Assembly (NCBI GenBank): GCA_003506895.1
Contig: DNXO01000084.1
Span: 181,380 to 241,797, forward strand
DNA: 60,418 nucleotides
From: Acetobacteraceae bacterium
GTDB taxonomy: Bacteria; Pseudomonadota; Alphaproteobacteria; Acetobacterales; Acetobacteraceae
Direction of reading: 5' to 3'
This document shows, one piece after another, positions 52,048 through 59,465 of the stretch. Below the pieces are notes generated by a model. The model made no database searches. It was not told the origin of the DNA and was given only the letters and a program-made list of their open reading frames with translations. How positions within the stretch are numbered: position 1 is the first letter of the stretch; each line of letters opens with the position of its first letter. The position numbers were made by a program, and so were the translations under genes.

Positions 52048-53118
52048 ATGTCGAAACGCGAAAAAATGCTGGAGGGGATCGATCTGCGGCAGGAACGTGG
52101 GATCGAGATCGGGGCGCTCGCCGCGCCGATCGTCACCAAGGCAGAATCCGACATCCGCTATGTCGATTGGGCCGACCAGCAGACGCTGAAGGCCAAATAC
52201 GCCCATGATCCGAATGTGGACGTGGACAAGATCGTGCCCGTCGATGGCATTTGGGGCGACAACTCGCTGAAGCAAAGCCTGTCCGACGAAACCGGCTTCG
52301 GCTACGCCATCGCGTCCCATGTTATCGAGCATGTACCCGACATGATCGGCTGGCTGGGTGAAATCGCCGAGGTTCTGCGGCCGGGCGGCCGACTGACCCT
52401 GGCAATTCCCGACCGCCGCTTCACCTTCGACTACCTGCGGCAGGAAACCCGTGTTGGCGACCTGATCGATGCCTGGATGCGGCGCAACCGGCGCCCTTCG
52501 CCCGCGAATGTCTTCGATTTCTGCGCTAACTCGGTCATCGTAGATGCCGGTACGGCATGGCGTGGGCCATTGGACCGCGGCAACCTGACGCATTACACCG
52601 ATCCCCGGTCCGCCTTGCGGATGGCCCGTGAATCTTTCGACGGAGCCTATCACGACACCCACTGCTGGGTGTTCACGCCAGAATCACTGCTCCGCATATT
52701 GATCGATCTGGTCGACCTCGATCTGTTGCCATACCGCTGCGCACGCTTCCACACCACGGAACCCGGTTCGATCGAGATGTTCCTGATCCTGGAGCGCATG
52801 GCCGACGATACCGATCAAGCCAAAGCTGAAGCGCGCGAGAGCTTCTTGGTCCCCCTTCGTGACGTTCAGGAGCCAGATCTGGCGATTGAGGTCGTGCGCT
52901 TGCGTGCGGTGGTGGACGCCATGGAGCAGACGGTCGCTTCACTTCAAAGCGAGGCCGAAGCCTCGAAGGCGAAGGTCGCTTCGCTCGAAAGCGAGGCCGA
53001 AACCTTAAAGTCGAAAGTCGCTTTACGGGAGGGCGAGATTGCGGCTCTCAGGTCCTCGACATCCTGGCGGATCACCAAGCCGCTGCGCGACGTCCGGGTG
53101 CGAATCTCGGGCGCCTGA
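52048..53118 (+). CDS. SAM-dependent methyltransferase with C-terminal coiled coil
   Basis: This is a 356-residue protein. The N-terminal half is a class I methyltransferase: GIEIGALAAPIV at residue 18 for the SAM loop, then YAIASHVIEHVPDMIGWLGE, EVLRPGGRLTLAIPDRRFTF. The C-terminal 70 residues form a coiled coil with a 14-residue unit repeated about 2.3 times (VASLQSEAEASKAK / VASLESEAETLKSK / VA) and end in SWRITKPLRD. That motif is often seen at the tail of polysaccharide glycosyltransferases. It may modify a surface glycan. The repeat is encoded by 42-base direct repeats at 52933-53016. Confidence 0.85.
   Translation: MSKREKMLEGIDLRQERGIEIGALAAPIVTKAESDIRYVDWADQQTLKAKYAHDPNVDVDKIVPVDGIWGDNSLKQSLSDETGFGYAIASHVIEHVPDMIGWLGEIAEVLRPGGRLTLAIPDRRFTFDYLRQETRVGDLIDAWMRRNRRPSPANVFDFCANSVIVDAGTAWRGPLDRGNLTHYTDPRSALRMARESFDGAYHDTHCWVFTPESLLRILIDLVDLDLLPYRCARFHTTEPGSIEMFLILERMADDTDQAKAEARESFLVPLRDVQEPDLAIEVVRLRAVVDAMEQTVASLQSEAEASKAKVASLESEAETLKSKVALREGEIAALRSSTSWRITKPLRDVRVRISGA
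52933..53016 (+). repeat. 42-base direct repeats inside the methyltransferase gene
   Basis: Two units begin GTCGCTTC at 52933 and 52975, and a partial third begins GTCGCTTTA at 53017. Each unit spells 14 residues, exactly two heptads, so unit gain or loss would keep both the frame and the coiled-coil phase. Confidence 0.8.
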
Positions 53119-53186
53119 GATCCGGCGACGTTGCCAGTCCAGACGGTTTGCGGCATGCAGGTCTTTACCTTCCAAGGAGACGCCGC

Positions 53187-54017
53187 ATGTCCTTTCTGAC
53201 TGAACCGGAGCCCGAGCGCGGGGCCAACCTGCCCGTGATGCCCGGGATCAGCCGGATCGTCGCGAACAACCCCGGCCCGATGACCTATTTCGGGACCAAC
53301 ACCTACCTGATCGGCACGGCCGAAGGCCTCGTCGTTCTGGACCCCGGACCCGAAGGCCATCCGGAGCATGTGGATGCGATCATGCGCCATGCCGGTGATC
53401 GGATCGCCTACATCGCGGTCAGCCACACGCATCACGACCATGTCGGCGCGGTACCGGCCTTGCAGGAAGCCAGCGGCGCCCCGACGGTCGGTTTTCAGCA
53501 CAGCGCCATCGAGGCATTCGACCCCGATATCAAGCTGGGCCACGGCGACAGCCTCGCCGGGATGCTGGCACTGCACACGCCCGGCCATGCCTCCGATCAT
53601 CTGTGCTTCGCGCTGCCCGTCGCGGGCGAAAAGGTGCTTTTTAGCGCCGACCACGTGATGTCGTGGTCCACCAGCATCGTCAGCCCGCCGGGGGGCGACA
53701 TGCGGGACTATTTCGCCAGCCTGAACCTGCTGCTGCAACGCGACGACGACGTCTATCTGCCGGGTCACGGCCCGCCGCTGCGCGACCCGCGCACGCTGGT
53801 GCGAGCGATGCTGACCCATCGCGTCATCCGTGAGCAGGCAATCGCCAGGAAGCTGGGCGAAGGATCGTTCGATACATACACGATCATGGACGCGCTGTAT
53901 TCGCAGTTGAACCCGCGCCTGCGCAAAGCCGCGGAACGCAACGTGCTGGCGCACCTGTTGAAAATGGAAGCCGAGGGTCTGGCGGTTCGAGAGGGCGAGC
54001 TCTGGCGGGCGGCGTAA
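53187..54017 (+). CDS. Metallo-beta-lactamase fold hydrolase (LACTB2-like)
   Basis: This 276-residue hydrolase shows FGTNTYLIG then VVLDPGPEGHPEH, the zinc motif SHTHHDHVGAV (H-x-H-x-D-H), LALHTPGHASDHLC, ADHVMSW and YLPGHGPPL. After the catalytic domain comes a winged-helix-like tail (residues 210-276) with RVIREQAIARKLGEGSFD. The layout matches LACTB2/beta-lactamase-like thiol ester or phosphoesterase hydrolases. AAGGAGACGCCGC precedes ATG 53187, which I prefer to an upstream frame start. It is a single-gene unit, convergent with an ABC binding protein. Confidence 0.9.
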   Translation: MSFLTEPEPERGANLPVMPGISRIVANNPGPMTYFGTNTYLIGTAEGLVVLDPGPEGHPEHVDAIMRHAGDRIAYIAVSHTHHDHVGAVPALQEASGAPTVGFQHSAIEAFDPDIKLGHGDSLAGMLALHTPGHASDHLCFALPVAGEKVLFSADHVMSWSTSIVSPPGGDMRDYFASLNLLLQRDDDVYLPGHGPPLRDPRTLVRAMLTHRVIREQAIARKLGEGSFDTYTIMDALYSQLNPRLRKAAERNVLAHLLKMEAEGLAVREGELWRAA

Positions 54018-54085
54018 CGGTTTCCAGCGTCCGCGGGGCGACATCCGGCTTGCGGCGCCGGCTAATTCAGCCCTGAAACGAAAGA

Positions 54086-54118
54086 CCCTTCCGCCTCGGT
54101 TCGACCGAGACGGAAGGG
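54086..54118. terminator. Bidirectional hairpin terminator
   Basis: CCCTTCCGCCTCGGT (54086-54100) pairs with ACCGAGACGGAAGGG (54104-54118) around TCG, with one C-A mismatch. It sits between convergent genes ending at 54017 and 54164. A-rich sequence on the left and GCAAACG on the right give only weak tails. Confidence 0.7.
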
Positions 54119-54163
54119 CAAACGGCCAAGCGAGACCGAAGGTTCACGCCGCCGTCGCTGTCG

Positions 54164-55387
54164 TTACGCCTTGATCAGCGGGCAACCGCCGTCCGCGAGC
54201 GGACGCCAGGCGTCCTCCGGCGCGATCGTCGCGATTTTCTTGCAGAAATCATGCGGATACTTGGCTTCTTCGGGTGTCTTGACCTGCCAAAGGTACATCA
54301 CATGCATCACCCGGCCATCCTGCCGGACTTTCACGTTGTCGTTGTAGAAATCGTTGATCGGCATCTCTTTCATCTTGGCCACGACGGCGTCTGCGTCAGT
54401 TGACCCCACGGCCTTGACCGACTTCAGCCAATGCGTCGCCGCGCAATAGCTGCCGGCGTGCAACAGGCCGGGCACCATCCCGCCCATCTTGTCGCTCCAG
54501 CGCTTGGACCAGGCGCGGGTCTTGTCGGTCATGTCCCAGTAGAACGAGTCGGTGTAGTTCAGCCCGGCGCAGACCTTCTGACTCAGCGAGTTCACGTCGC
54601 TGATCTGCATCAGCAGCGTCGCCATCTGCATGCCGCTTTTGGTCAGCCCGAACTCAGCCGCCTGCTTGACGCAGTTCTGCGTGTCCGTGCCGGCGTTGGC
54701 CAAGCCGATCACCTTCGCGCCCGATGCCTGCGCCTGCACCAGATAGGACGAAAAATCCGCCGTCCCCAATGGGGCGCGCACGGATCCCAGCACCTTGCCG
54801 CCGGCCGCCTTCACCGCGGCCATGGTGTCCTGCTCCAGTGCATAGCCGAACGCGTAGTCAGCGGTGATGAAGAACCAGGTATCGCCGCCGGCCTTGGTCA
54901 GCGCGTTGCCCGTGCCGTGCGCCAGGGCATAGGTGTCATAGGAGAAGTGGATTCCGTAGGGGGAGCACTCCTTACCCGTCATCGCGGACGTCGCCGGTCC
55001 GGTGATCAGGTAGATCCGCTTCTTCTCGCGGCACACCTGCTGGATCGCCAGCCCGGAGGAACTCGCCGCGCCATCCGCCAGCACATCCACGCCGGTATCG
55101 TCGATCCACTGCCGAGCCAAGGAGGTTGAAACGTCCGGCTTGTTCTGGTCATCCGCCTGCAGGATTTCGATGGGGCGCCCGAGCACCGATCCGCCGAAAT
55201 CCGCGATCGCCAGTTCGGTCGCGACGTGGTTGCCGGGTCCGCCGACGTCACGGTACGGTCCGCTCATGTCCGACAGCAGCCCGATCCTGATCGGCTTCGA
55301 ACTGCTCTGCGCTCGGATAATTCCCGGCATCGCCAACGGCGCGGCCGCCAGGCCGCCAATCAACACACGACGCGATACATTGGACAT
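54164..55387 (-). CDS. ABC transporter substrate-binding protein (branched-chain amino acid type)
   Basis: This 407-residue periplasmic binding protein has the twin-arginine-type signal SNVSRRVLIGGLAAAPLAMP. LivJ-like landmarks include IRIGLLSDMSGPYRDVGGPG, IEILQADDQNKPDVSTSLAR, FITADYAFGYALEQDTM and GANAGT-like segments. No ABC permease or ATPase is adjacent, making it the second orphan binding protein in the window. It is divergent from the benzoylformate-decarboxylase-like gene across 103 bases, which may mean both act on one aromatic or keto acid. That is speculation. Confidence 0.92.
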   Translation of the reverse strand: MSNVSRRVLIGGLAAAPLAMPGIIRAQSSSKPIRIGLLSDMSGPYRDVGGPGNHVATELAIADFGGSVLGRPIEILQADDQNKPDVSTSLARQWIDDTGVDVLADGAASSSGLAIQQVCREKKRIYLITGPATSAMTGKECSPYGIHFSYDTYALAHGTGNALTKAGGDTWFFITADYAFGYALEQDTMAAVKAAGGKVLGSVRAPLGTADFSSYLVQAQASGAKVIGLANAGTDTQNCVKQAAEFGLTKSGMQMATLLMQISDVNSLSQKVCAGLNYTDSFYWDMTDKTRAWSKRWSDKMGGMVPGLLHAGSYCAATHWLKSVKAVGSTDADAVVAKMKEMPINDFYNDNVKVRQDGRVMHVMYLWQVKTPEEAKYPHDFCKKIATIAPEDAWRPLADGGCPLIKA

Positions 55388-55490
55388 ATATTTTGTTCTC
55401 CTACCCTAACCGAATGCGCCGGCGCTTGATTCGCGGCGCTACGCCTTGTAGCGGATTAGTACCGTTTGCCGTCTTTGGGGAAAAAAATCC

Positions 55491-57167
55491 ATGCCGATGA
55501 TGTCGGGAAAGACCGCTCTGCTCGATTTATTGAGGCAAGAAGGCGTGCGCATGATCTTTGGCAATCCCGGAACCACGGAATTGCCACTCATGGATGCATT
55601 GGCAGCGGAACGAGAGCTTCGTTACATCCTGGCGTTGCAAGAGGCCCCGGCAACGTCCATGGCGGACGGCTACTGCCAAGCGTCGGGACAGTGCGCGATG
55701 TTGAACCTGCATGCGGCCCCCGGTCTGGGGAATGCGCTGGGCATGTTGTATGACGCGCAGAAGGCTGGCTCCCCGATTCTGGTGACGGCCGGGCAGCACG
55801 AACAGCGCTTCAACTTCACCGAACCGCTGTTGATGGGTGATCTGCCCACGATCGCGCGCCCGTTCGTCAAATGGTCCGACGAAGTCCGCCGTCTGGAGGA
55901 TTTGCCCCGGGCGATCCATCGAGCCGTGAAAACCGCGCTGGCGCCGCCGATGGGGCCGGTGTTCCTGTCGCTGCCCGGCGACATCCTGACCGAAAGCGCC
56001 GATATCGATCTCGGTGCCCCGAGCCGTGTGGCGACCGGCATGCGCGGCGATGCCAGCGCGATCGGGCAGGCCGCGGCGATCATCGCCAAGGCCAAGAGCC
56101 CGGTCATCATCGCTGGTGACGCGGTGCCACAGGGCGATGCGTTGCGGGAGCTGGTTGACTTCGCCGAGGCCCTCGGAGCCCCGGTCTATGACGAAGGCAT
56201 GGCCAGCCGGGCGATGTTCCCCTCCTCGCATCCGCTCTATCGCGGGGCGATCGTCAGGCTGCCGGCGGCGATCCGCGGCATGCTGATGCAGCACGACCTG
56301 CTGGTGTCGGTTGGCGGCGATCTGTTCACGTTGTCGCTGCCCGGCGAAGTCGAGGCGATGCCTGAAGACTACCCCGTCATCCACCTGGATACCGACCCGT
56401 GGGAGCTTGGGAAGAACTACCCTGAACAGGTCTCCATCCTCGGCGAGCCCAAGGTCACCCTGCCGGAACTCACCGCGGCGCTTCGCAAGGCTCGGTCCGC
56501 CGCCGAGGCGGAAAGTGCGGTCAAGCGCCTGGATCACGCGAAGGCCGAGGGCATCGCCAGCCTGCACAAGCTGAACGCAATGGCCGATGCCCTGTCGGAG
56601 CGGCATCCCATTCACCCACTGGCGTTGATGCAGACCATCGGGCGGCTGCTGCCCGACGATGCGGTGGTGATCGATGAAACCGTTTCATCAGGAACCGGCC
56701 TCCGCCGCTTCCTGAAAAGCAACGACGCGCAAAGCTTCTATGGGCTGCGCGGTGGCGGCATTGGTTGGGGTCTGCCGGCCGCGATCGGCGTGAAGCTGGC
56801 GCTGCCCAACCGCCCCGTGGTCGCGCTGATCGGCGACGGGTCGGCGATGTACACGATTCAGGGTCTGTGGACCGCGGCGCGGGAGAACCTGAAGATGGTG
56901 TTTGTTATCATTAACAACTACTCGTACCGCATCCTGAAGCAGCGGACCAACGCCATGAAGGGGTTCGCGGCGCAGCACGACAACTATGTGGCAATGGACC
57001 TGGACAAGCCGCGTGTTGACTTCGTCTCCGTCGCGCGGGGCCTGGGGTTGACGGCACACAAGGCAACGACGCTGTCCGACCTTGGCGACCTGATGGAAGC
57101 CGCGCTGGCGACGGACGGGCCCACCCTGATCGACGTGGAGGTGGACCGCTCCTGGAAACCGGTGTGA
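55491..57167 (+). CDS. Thiamine diphosphate enzyme, benzoylformate decarboxylase-like
   Basis: This is a 558-residue TPP enzyme. FGNPGTTELPLMDAL at residues 22-36, LALQEAPATSMADGY with the catalytic Glu, and NLHAAPGLGNALG with His are the MdlC-type active-site signatures. The cofactor motif is ALIGDGSAMYTIQGLW and on to NNYSYRIL (G-D-G-x(24-27)-N-N). It probably decarboxylates an aromatic or branched 2-oxo acid. Acetolactate synthase is less likely because of the His and GNPGTT patterns. ATG 55491 follows GGGGAAAAAAATCC; ATG 55500 is an alternative. Confidence 0.9.
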   Translation: MPMMSGKTALLDLLRQEGVRMIFGNPGTTELPLMDALAAERELRYILALQEAPATSMADGYCQASGQCAMLNLHAAPGLGNALGMLYDAQKAGSPILVTAGQHEQRFNFTEPLLMGDLPTIARPFVKWSDEVRRLEDLPRAIHRAVKTALAPPMGPVFLSLPGDILTESADIDLGAPSRVATGMRGDASAIGQAAAIIAKAKSPVIIAGDAVPQGDALRELVDFAEALGAPVYDEGMASRAMFPSSHPLYRGAIVRLPAAIRGMLMQHDLLVSVGGDLFTLSLPGEVEAMPEDYPVIHLDTDPWELGKNYPEQVSILGEPKVTLPELTAALRKARSAAEAESAVKRLDHAKAEGIASLHKLNAMADALSERHPIHPLALMQTIGRLLPDDAVVIDETVSSGTGLRRFLKSNDAQSFYGLRGGGIGWGLPAAIGVKLALPNRPVVALIGDGSAMYTIQGLWTAARENLKMVFVIINNYSYRILKQRTNAMKGFAAQHDNYVAMDLDKPRVDFVSVARGLGLTAHKATTLSDLGDLMEAALATDGPTLIDVEVDRSWKPV

Positions 57168-57254
57168 TGCATCGGGCGCTGGACGCGATCCTGACGATTG
57201 CGGTTTCGGCGTCGCCGGTCCGCGCCGGTTGCGACCGCGACAGGGTTCGGGTGT

Positions 57255-57452
57255 TCAGAACGGTCTGGCGGTCGCCGGCAACATGATCCACGCCGCGATC
57301 AGAACGGCGGCCAGCACGAACAGCCCGAAACCTGCCCAGATCAAAATGATCACGAGCCGCATGTTCTCGTCGCTCGCGGAGGCCCACCGTTCGATCGCCT
57401 TGAGAAGTACGCTCACTCTGATGTTCAACATGTCCAACCCGACGATACCCAT
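57255..57452 (-). CDS. Small single-pass membrane protein, hypothetical
   Basis: This frame of 65 codons reads MLNIRVSVLLKAIERWASAS then a hydrophobic stretch, LVIILIWAGFGLFVLAAVL-IAAW, ending ARPF. The composition (amphipathic helix, then one membrane helix) looks like a real small protein rather than a chance frame. The start is uncertain: ATG 57452, or ATG 57431 at MLNIR. A 7-of-8 CtrA-like match (GTAA-N7-TTAA, 57509-57523) lies 57 bases upstream. Function unknown. Confidence 0.45.
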   Translation of the reverse strand: MGIVGLDMLNIRVSVLLKAIERWASASDENMRLVIILIWAGFGLFVLAAVLIAAWIMLPATARPF

Positions 57453-57526
57453 CCCTTACGGCAACCCATCGGGTGTGAAAAGGCATTACCTATCGATGGC
57501 GTTATATTGTAACGCATTGTTAATGC

Positions 57527-58156
57527 CTAGGCTCGGCTCGCCGGCCCCTGCCGCCGGGCCTCTTCGACGGCGCGATACAGATACCAGGTCGCGAGTGAAC
57601 GATGCGGCGCCCAGGCCAGACCGATCTCGGCCAAATGCCTTGGTTTTGGCTGCTCATCCAGTCCGAGGAGTACGCGGTATCCTTCCCGTACACCGAAATC
57701 GTCCACCGGTAATACATCCGGTCGCCCGAGCGTAAAGATTAGCAGCATCTCCACCGTCCAGCGTCCCACACCGCGTATCGAGGTCAGGCGCTCGATGAGC
57801 GCGTCATCCGTCATCCGGTGTGACTGCCGCCGCGTCGGCACCGTCCCATCGAGGGCCTTGGCGCAGATATCCCGGATGGCTACTACCTTGCCAGCGGAGA
57901 AGCCGCATCCGCGCAACGCCGTTTCCGCCGTAGCCAGCACCGCTGCCGGTTCAGGAAAGCCCTCGCCCGGAAACAGAGCCGAAAACCGCCCCAGGATTGC
58001 TTCGGCCGCTTTGCCGTGTAGTTGCTGATGGGCGATTGCCCGGACCAGGGCCTCATACGGGCTGCGCTGACGCTGAATATCCAGCCGCGGTTTGCCAACG
58101 CGTGCGATCAGCAAGGCGAAGTGTTGGTCCCGGCTTAGATGCCGCAGGCCCTCCAT
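57527..58156 (-). CDS. DNA-3-methyladenine glycosylase II (AlkA-like)
   Basis: This 209-residue base-excision repair enzyme removes alkylated bases. The helix-hairpin-helix reads LTSIRGVGRWTVEMLLIF, and the catalytic Asp follows in VLPVDDFGVREGYRVLL. YEALVRAIAHQQLHGKAA and GCGFSAGKVVAIRDICA are typical AlkA surroundings. It lacks the N-terminal Ada/AlkA domain of E. coli AlkA (282 residues), as many short bacterial AlkA forms do. It is a single-gene unit, its start 41 bases from the divergent small membrane protein region. Confidence 0.93.
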   Translation of the reverse strand: MEGLRHLSRDQHFALLIARVGKPRLDIQRQRSPYEALVRAIAHQQLHGKAAEAILGRFSALFPGEGFPEPAAVLATAETALRGCGFSAGKVVAIRDICAKALDGTVPTRRQSHRMTDDALIERLTSIRGVGRWTVEMLLIFTLGRPDVLPVDDFGVREGYRVLLGLDEQPKPRHLAEIGLAWAPHRSLATWYLYRAVEEARRQGPASRA

Positions 58157-58281
58157 ACTAAATCCCCTGTTGCGGCCGTTGCCATATCACTATCGCAATG
58201 CGCCTTTCGCTGCCATCGTTGTGTTGCTTTTCCACCGACCCTAATTGGGCTAAGGTGGGCATATCCAAAAGGAGCGGTGCG

Positions 58282-58485
58282 TTGTACCAACGCTACCACT
58301 GGCCCGACGACGAGACGGTGCAAAAAAACGAAGACCGGCGCACTGCCGGATTGGCGGGGCTGGCGGTTGTTCTGCTGATCTTGATCGGCAGCCTGTTGCT
58401 GGTCCAGCAACTTCGGACGGCGTCGCGGGTCCAGGACTGCCTGATGGCCGGGCGCCGGAACTGCGACGCGTTGGTCGCCGGATGA
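58282..58485 (+). CDS. Small membrane protein with TTG start, hypothetical
   Basis: This 67-residue protein begins YQRYHWPDDETVQKNEDRRT, then one membrane helix (AGLAGLAVVLLILIGSLLLV), then QDCLMAGRRNCDALVAG with two cysteines in a short tail. I place the start at TTG 58282 because AAAAGGAG lies 8 bases upstream. An ATG in frame at 58198 would add 28 residues that look like AlkA-region read-through. Its function is unknown. The tail cysteines could face the periplasm. Confidence 0.65.
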   Translation: MYQRYHWPDDETVQKNEDRRTAGLAGLAVVLLILIGSLLLVQQLRTASRVQDCLMAGRRNCDALVAG

Positions 58486-58519
58486 CATTAGGTCTGAGGC
58501 AAAGTGGAGTGCGAGCAAC

Positions 58520-59275
58520 ATGATCATCCGATTCGATGGCAAGGTCGTTGCGGTCACCGGTGCCGGTCACGGCTTTGGGCGTGAGATTGCCCGGACATTC
58601 GCCCGCCTCGGGGCACTGGTGTTCGCGACCGACTTGGACGCTGGCACGCTGGCCGAAACCGCTGAAGCGGGCGGGATCACCACCAGGGCGATGGATTTGC
58701 GTGACCGTGCGGACGGCGCTGCCTGGATCAGGCAGATCGAAGCACAGACCGGACGGGCGATTGACATATTGGTGAACAACGCCGGCGGTGTGGCGGGGCA
58801 GGGGCCGAGGCCACTGGAGGACGTTTCCGATCAGGACTGGGACACGATCTTCGACATCAACGTCAATGCGGCGTTTGCGCTGTGCCGGGCCGTGGCTCCA
58901 GGCATGAAGCAGGCCGGTGGTGGACGGATCGTCAACATCAGTTCGGGGGCAGGTCTGCAACCTTCCCTGACCGGCATTCAGGCTTATTGCAGCGCGAAGC
59001 ACGCTGTCGTCGGACTGACCCGGCAGCTCGCGCACGAATTGGGGCCGTTCAACATCACGGTGAATTCGGTCGCTCCCGGCTTGATCCGGACCAATGCGGC
59101 CACCGAGGCGCAATGGGAAAGCTACGGTGCTGAGGGTCAGAAAGCCCTGGTCGAGCGGATCGCGCTGCGCCGTCTTGGCGCCGCGGTGGACATCGCAAAT
59201 GCGGTTGTATTCTTTGCCTCGGAACTCGCCAGCTTCGTCAACGGGCAGATATTGCAGGTGGACGGCGGAAGGTAG
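58520..59275 (+). CDS. Short-chain dehydrogenase/reductase (SDR)
   Basis: This 251-residue NAD(P)-dependent oxidoreductase shows TGAGHGFGREIARTFARLG at residues 11-29, DIDLVFATDLDAGTL-type strand 2 ending in Asp (NAD preference), ILVNNAGGVAGQG, the catalytic Ser in INISSGAGL and YCSAKHAVVGL with Tyr/Lys. It ends ILQVDGGR, the usual SDR terminus. The substrate is unknown. It follows the small membrane protein by 34 bases. Confidence 0.92.
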   Translation: MIIRFDGKVVAVTGAGHGFGREIARTFARLGALVFATDLDAGTLAETAEAGGITTRAMDLRDRADGAAWIRQIEAQTGRAIDILVNNAGGVAGQGPRPLEDVSDQDWDTIFDINVNAAFALCRAVAPGMKQAGGGRIVNISSGAGLQPSLTGIQAYCSAKHAVVGLTRQLAHELGPFNITVNSVAPGLIRTNAATEAQWESYGAEGQKALVERIALRRLGAAVDIANAVVFFASELASFVNGQILQVDGGR

Positions 59276-59305
59276 TCGGCTCATTTTCACCAATACGTAT
59301 TTTAA

Positions 59306-59330
59306 TAAGGGAATCCTTACGTGTTTTTTA
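59306..59330 (+). terminator. Possible terminator after the SDR gene
   Basis: TAAGG-GAAT-CCTTA (59306-59319) forms a short 5-bp stem, and TTTTTT follows 4 bases later. The stem is weak. The 190-base gap is AT-rich and contains the palindrome AATACGTATT (59292-59301). Confidence 0.35.
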
Positions 59331-59465
59331 CCCCTGTCCGGTTTCTTTAATATCAGTTAATGATCTCGAGCCTGCCGTCTGGTCGGAGAGGTATAAGGGT
59401 TGGCTTCGCCCATAGAATGGCGATCCAGGTCTTAGGAAGGAACGTTTAGGGGAAGGTGACAACAC

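Noticed and set aside
59350..59363. TTAA-N6-TTAA in the gap before the MHS carrier
   Set aside because: The spacer is six rather than seven, which breaks the CtrA consensus, and it lies over 100 bases from the start codon.
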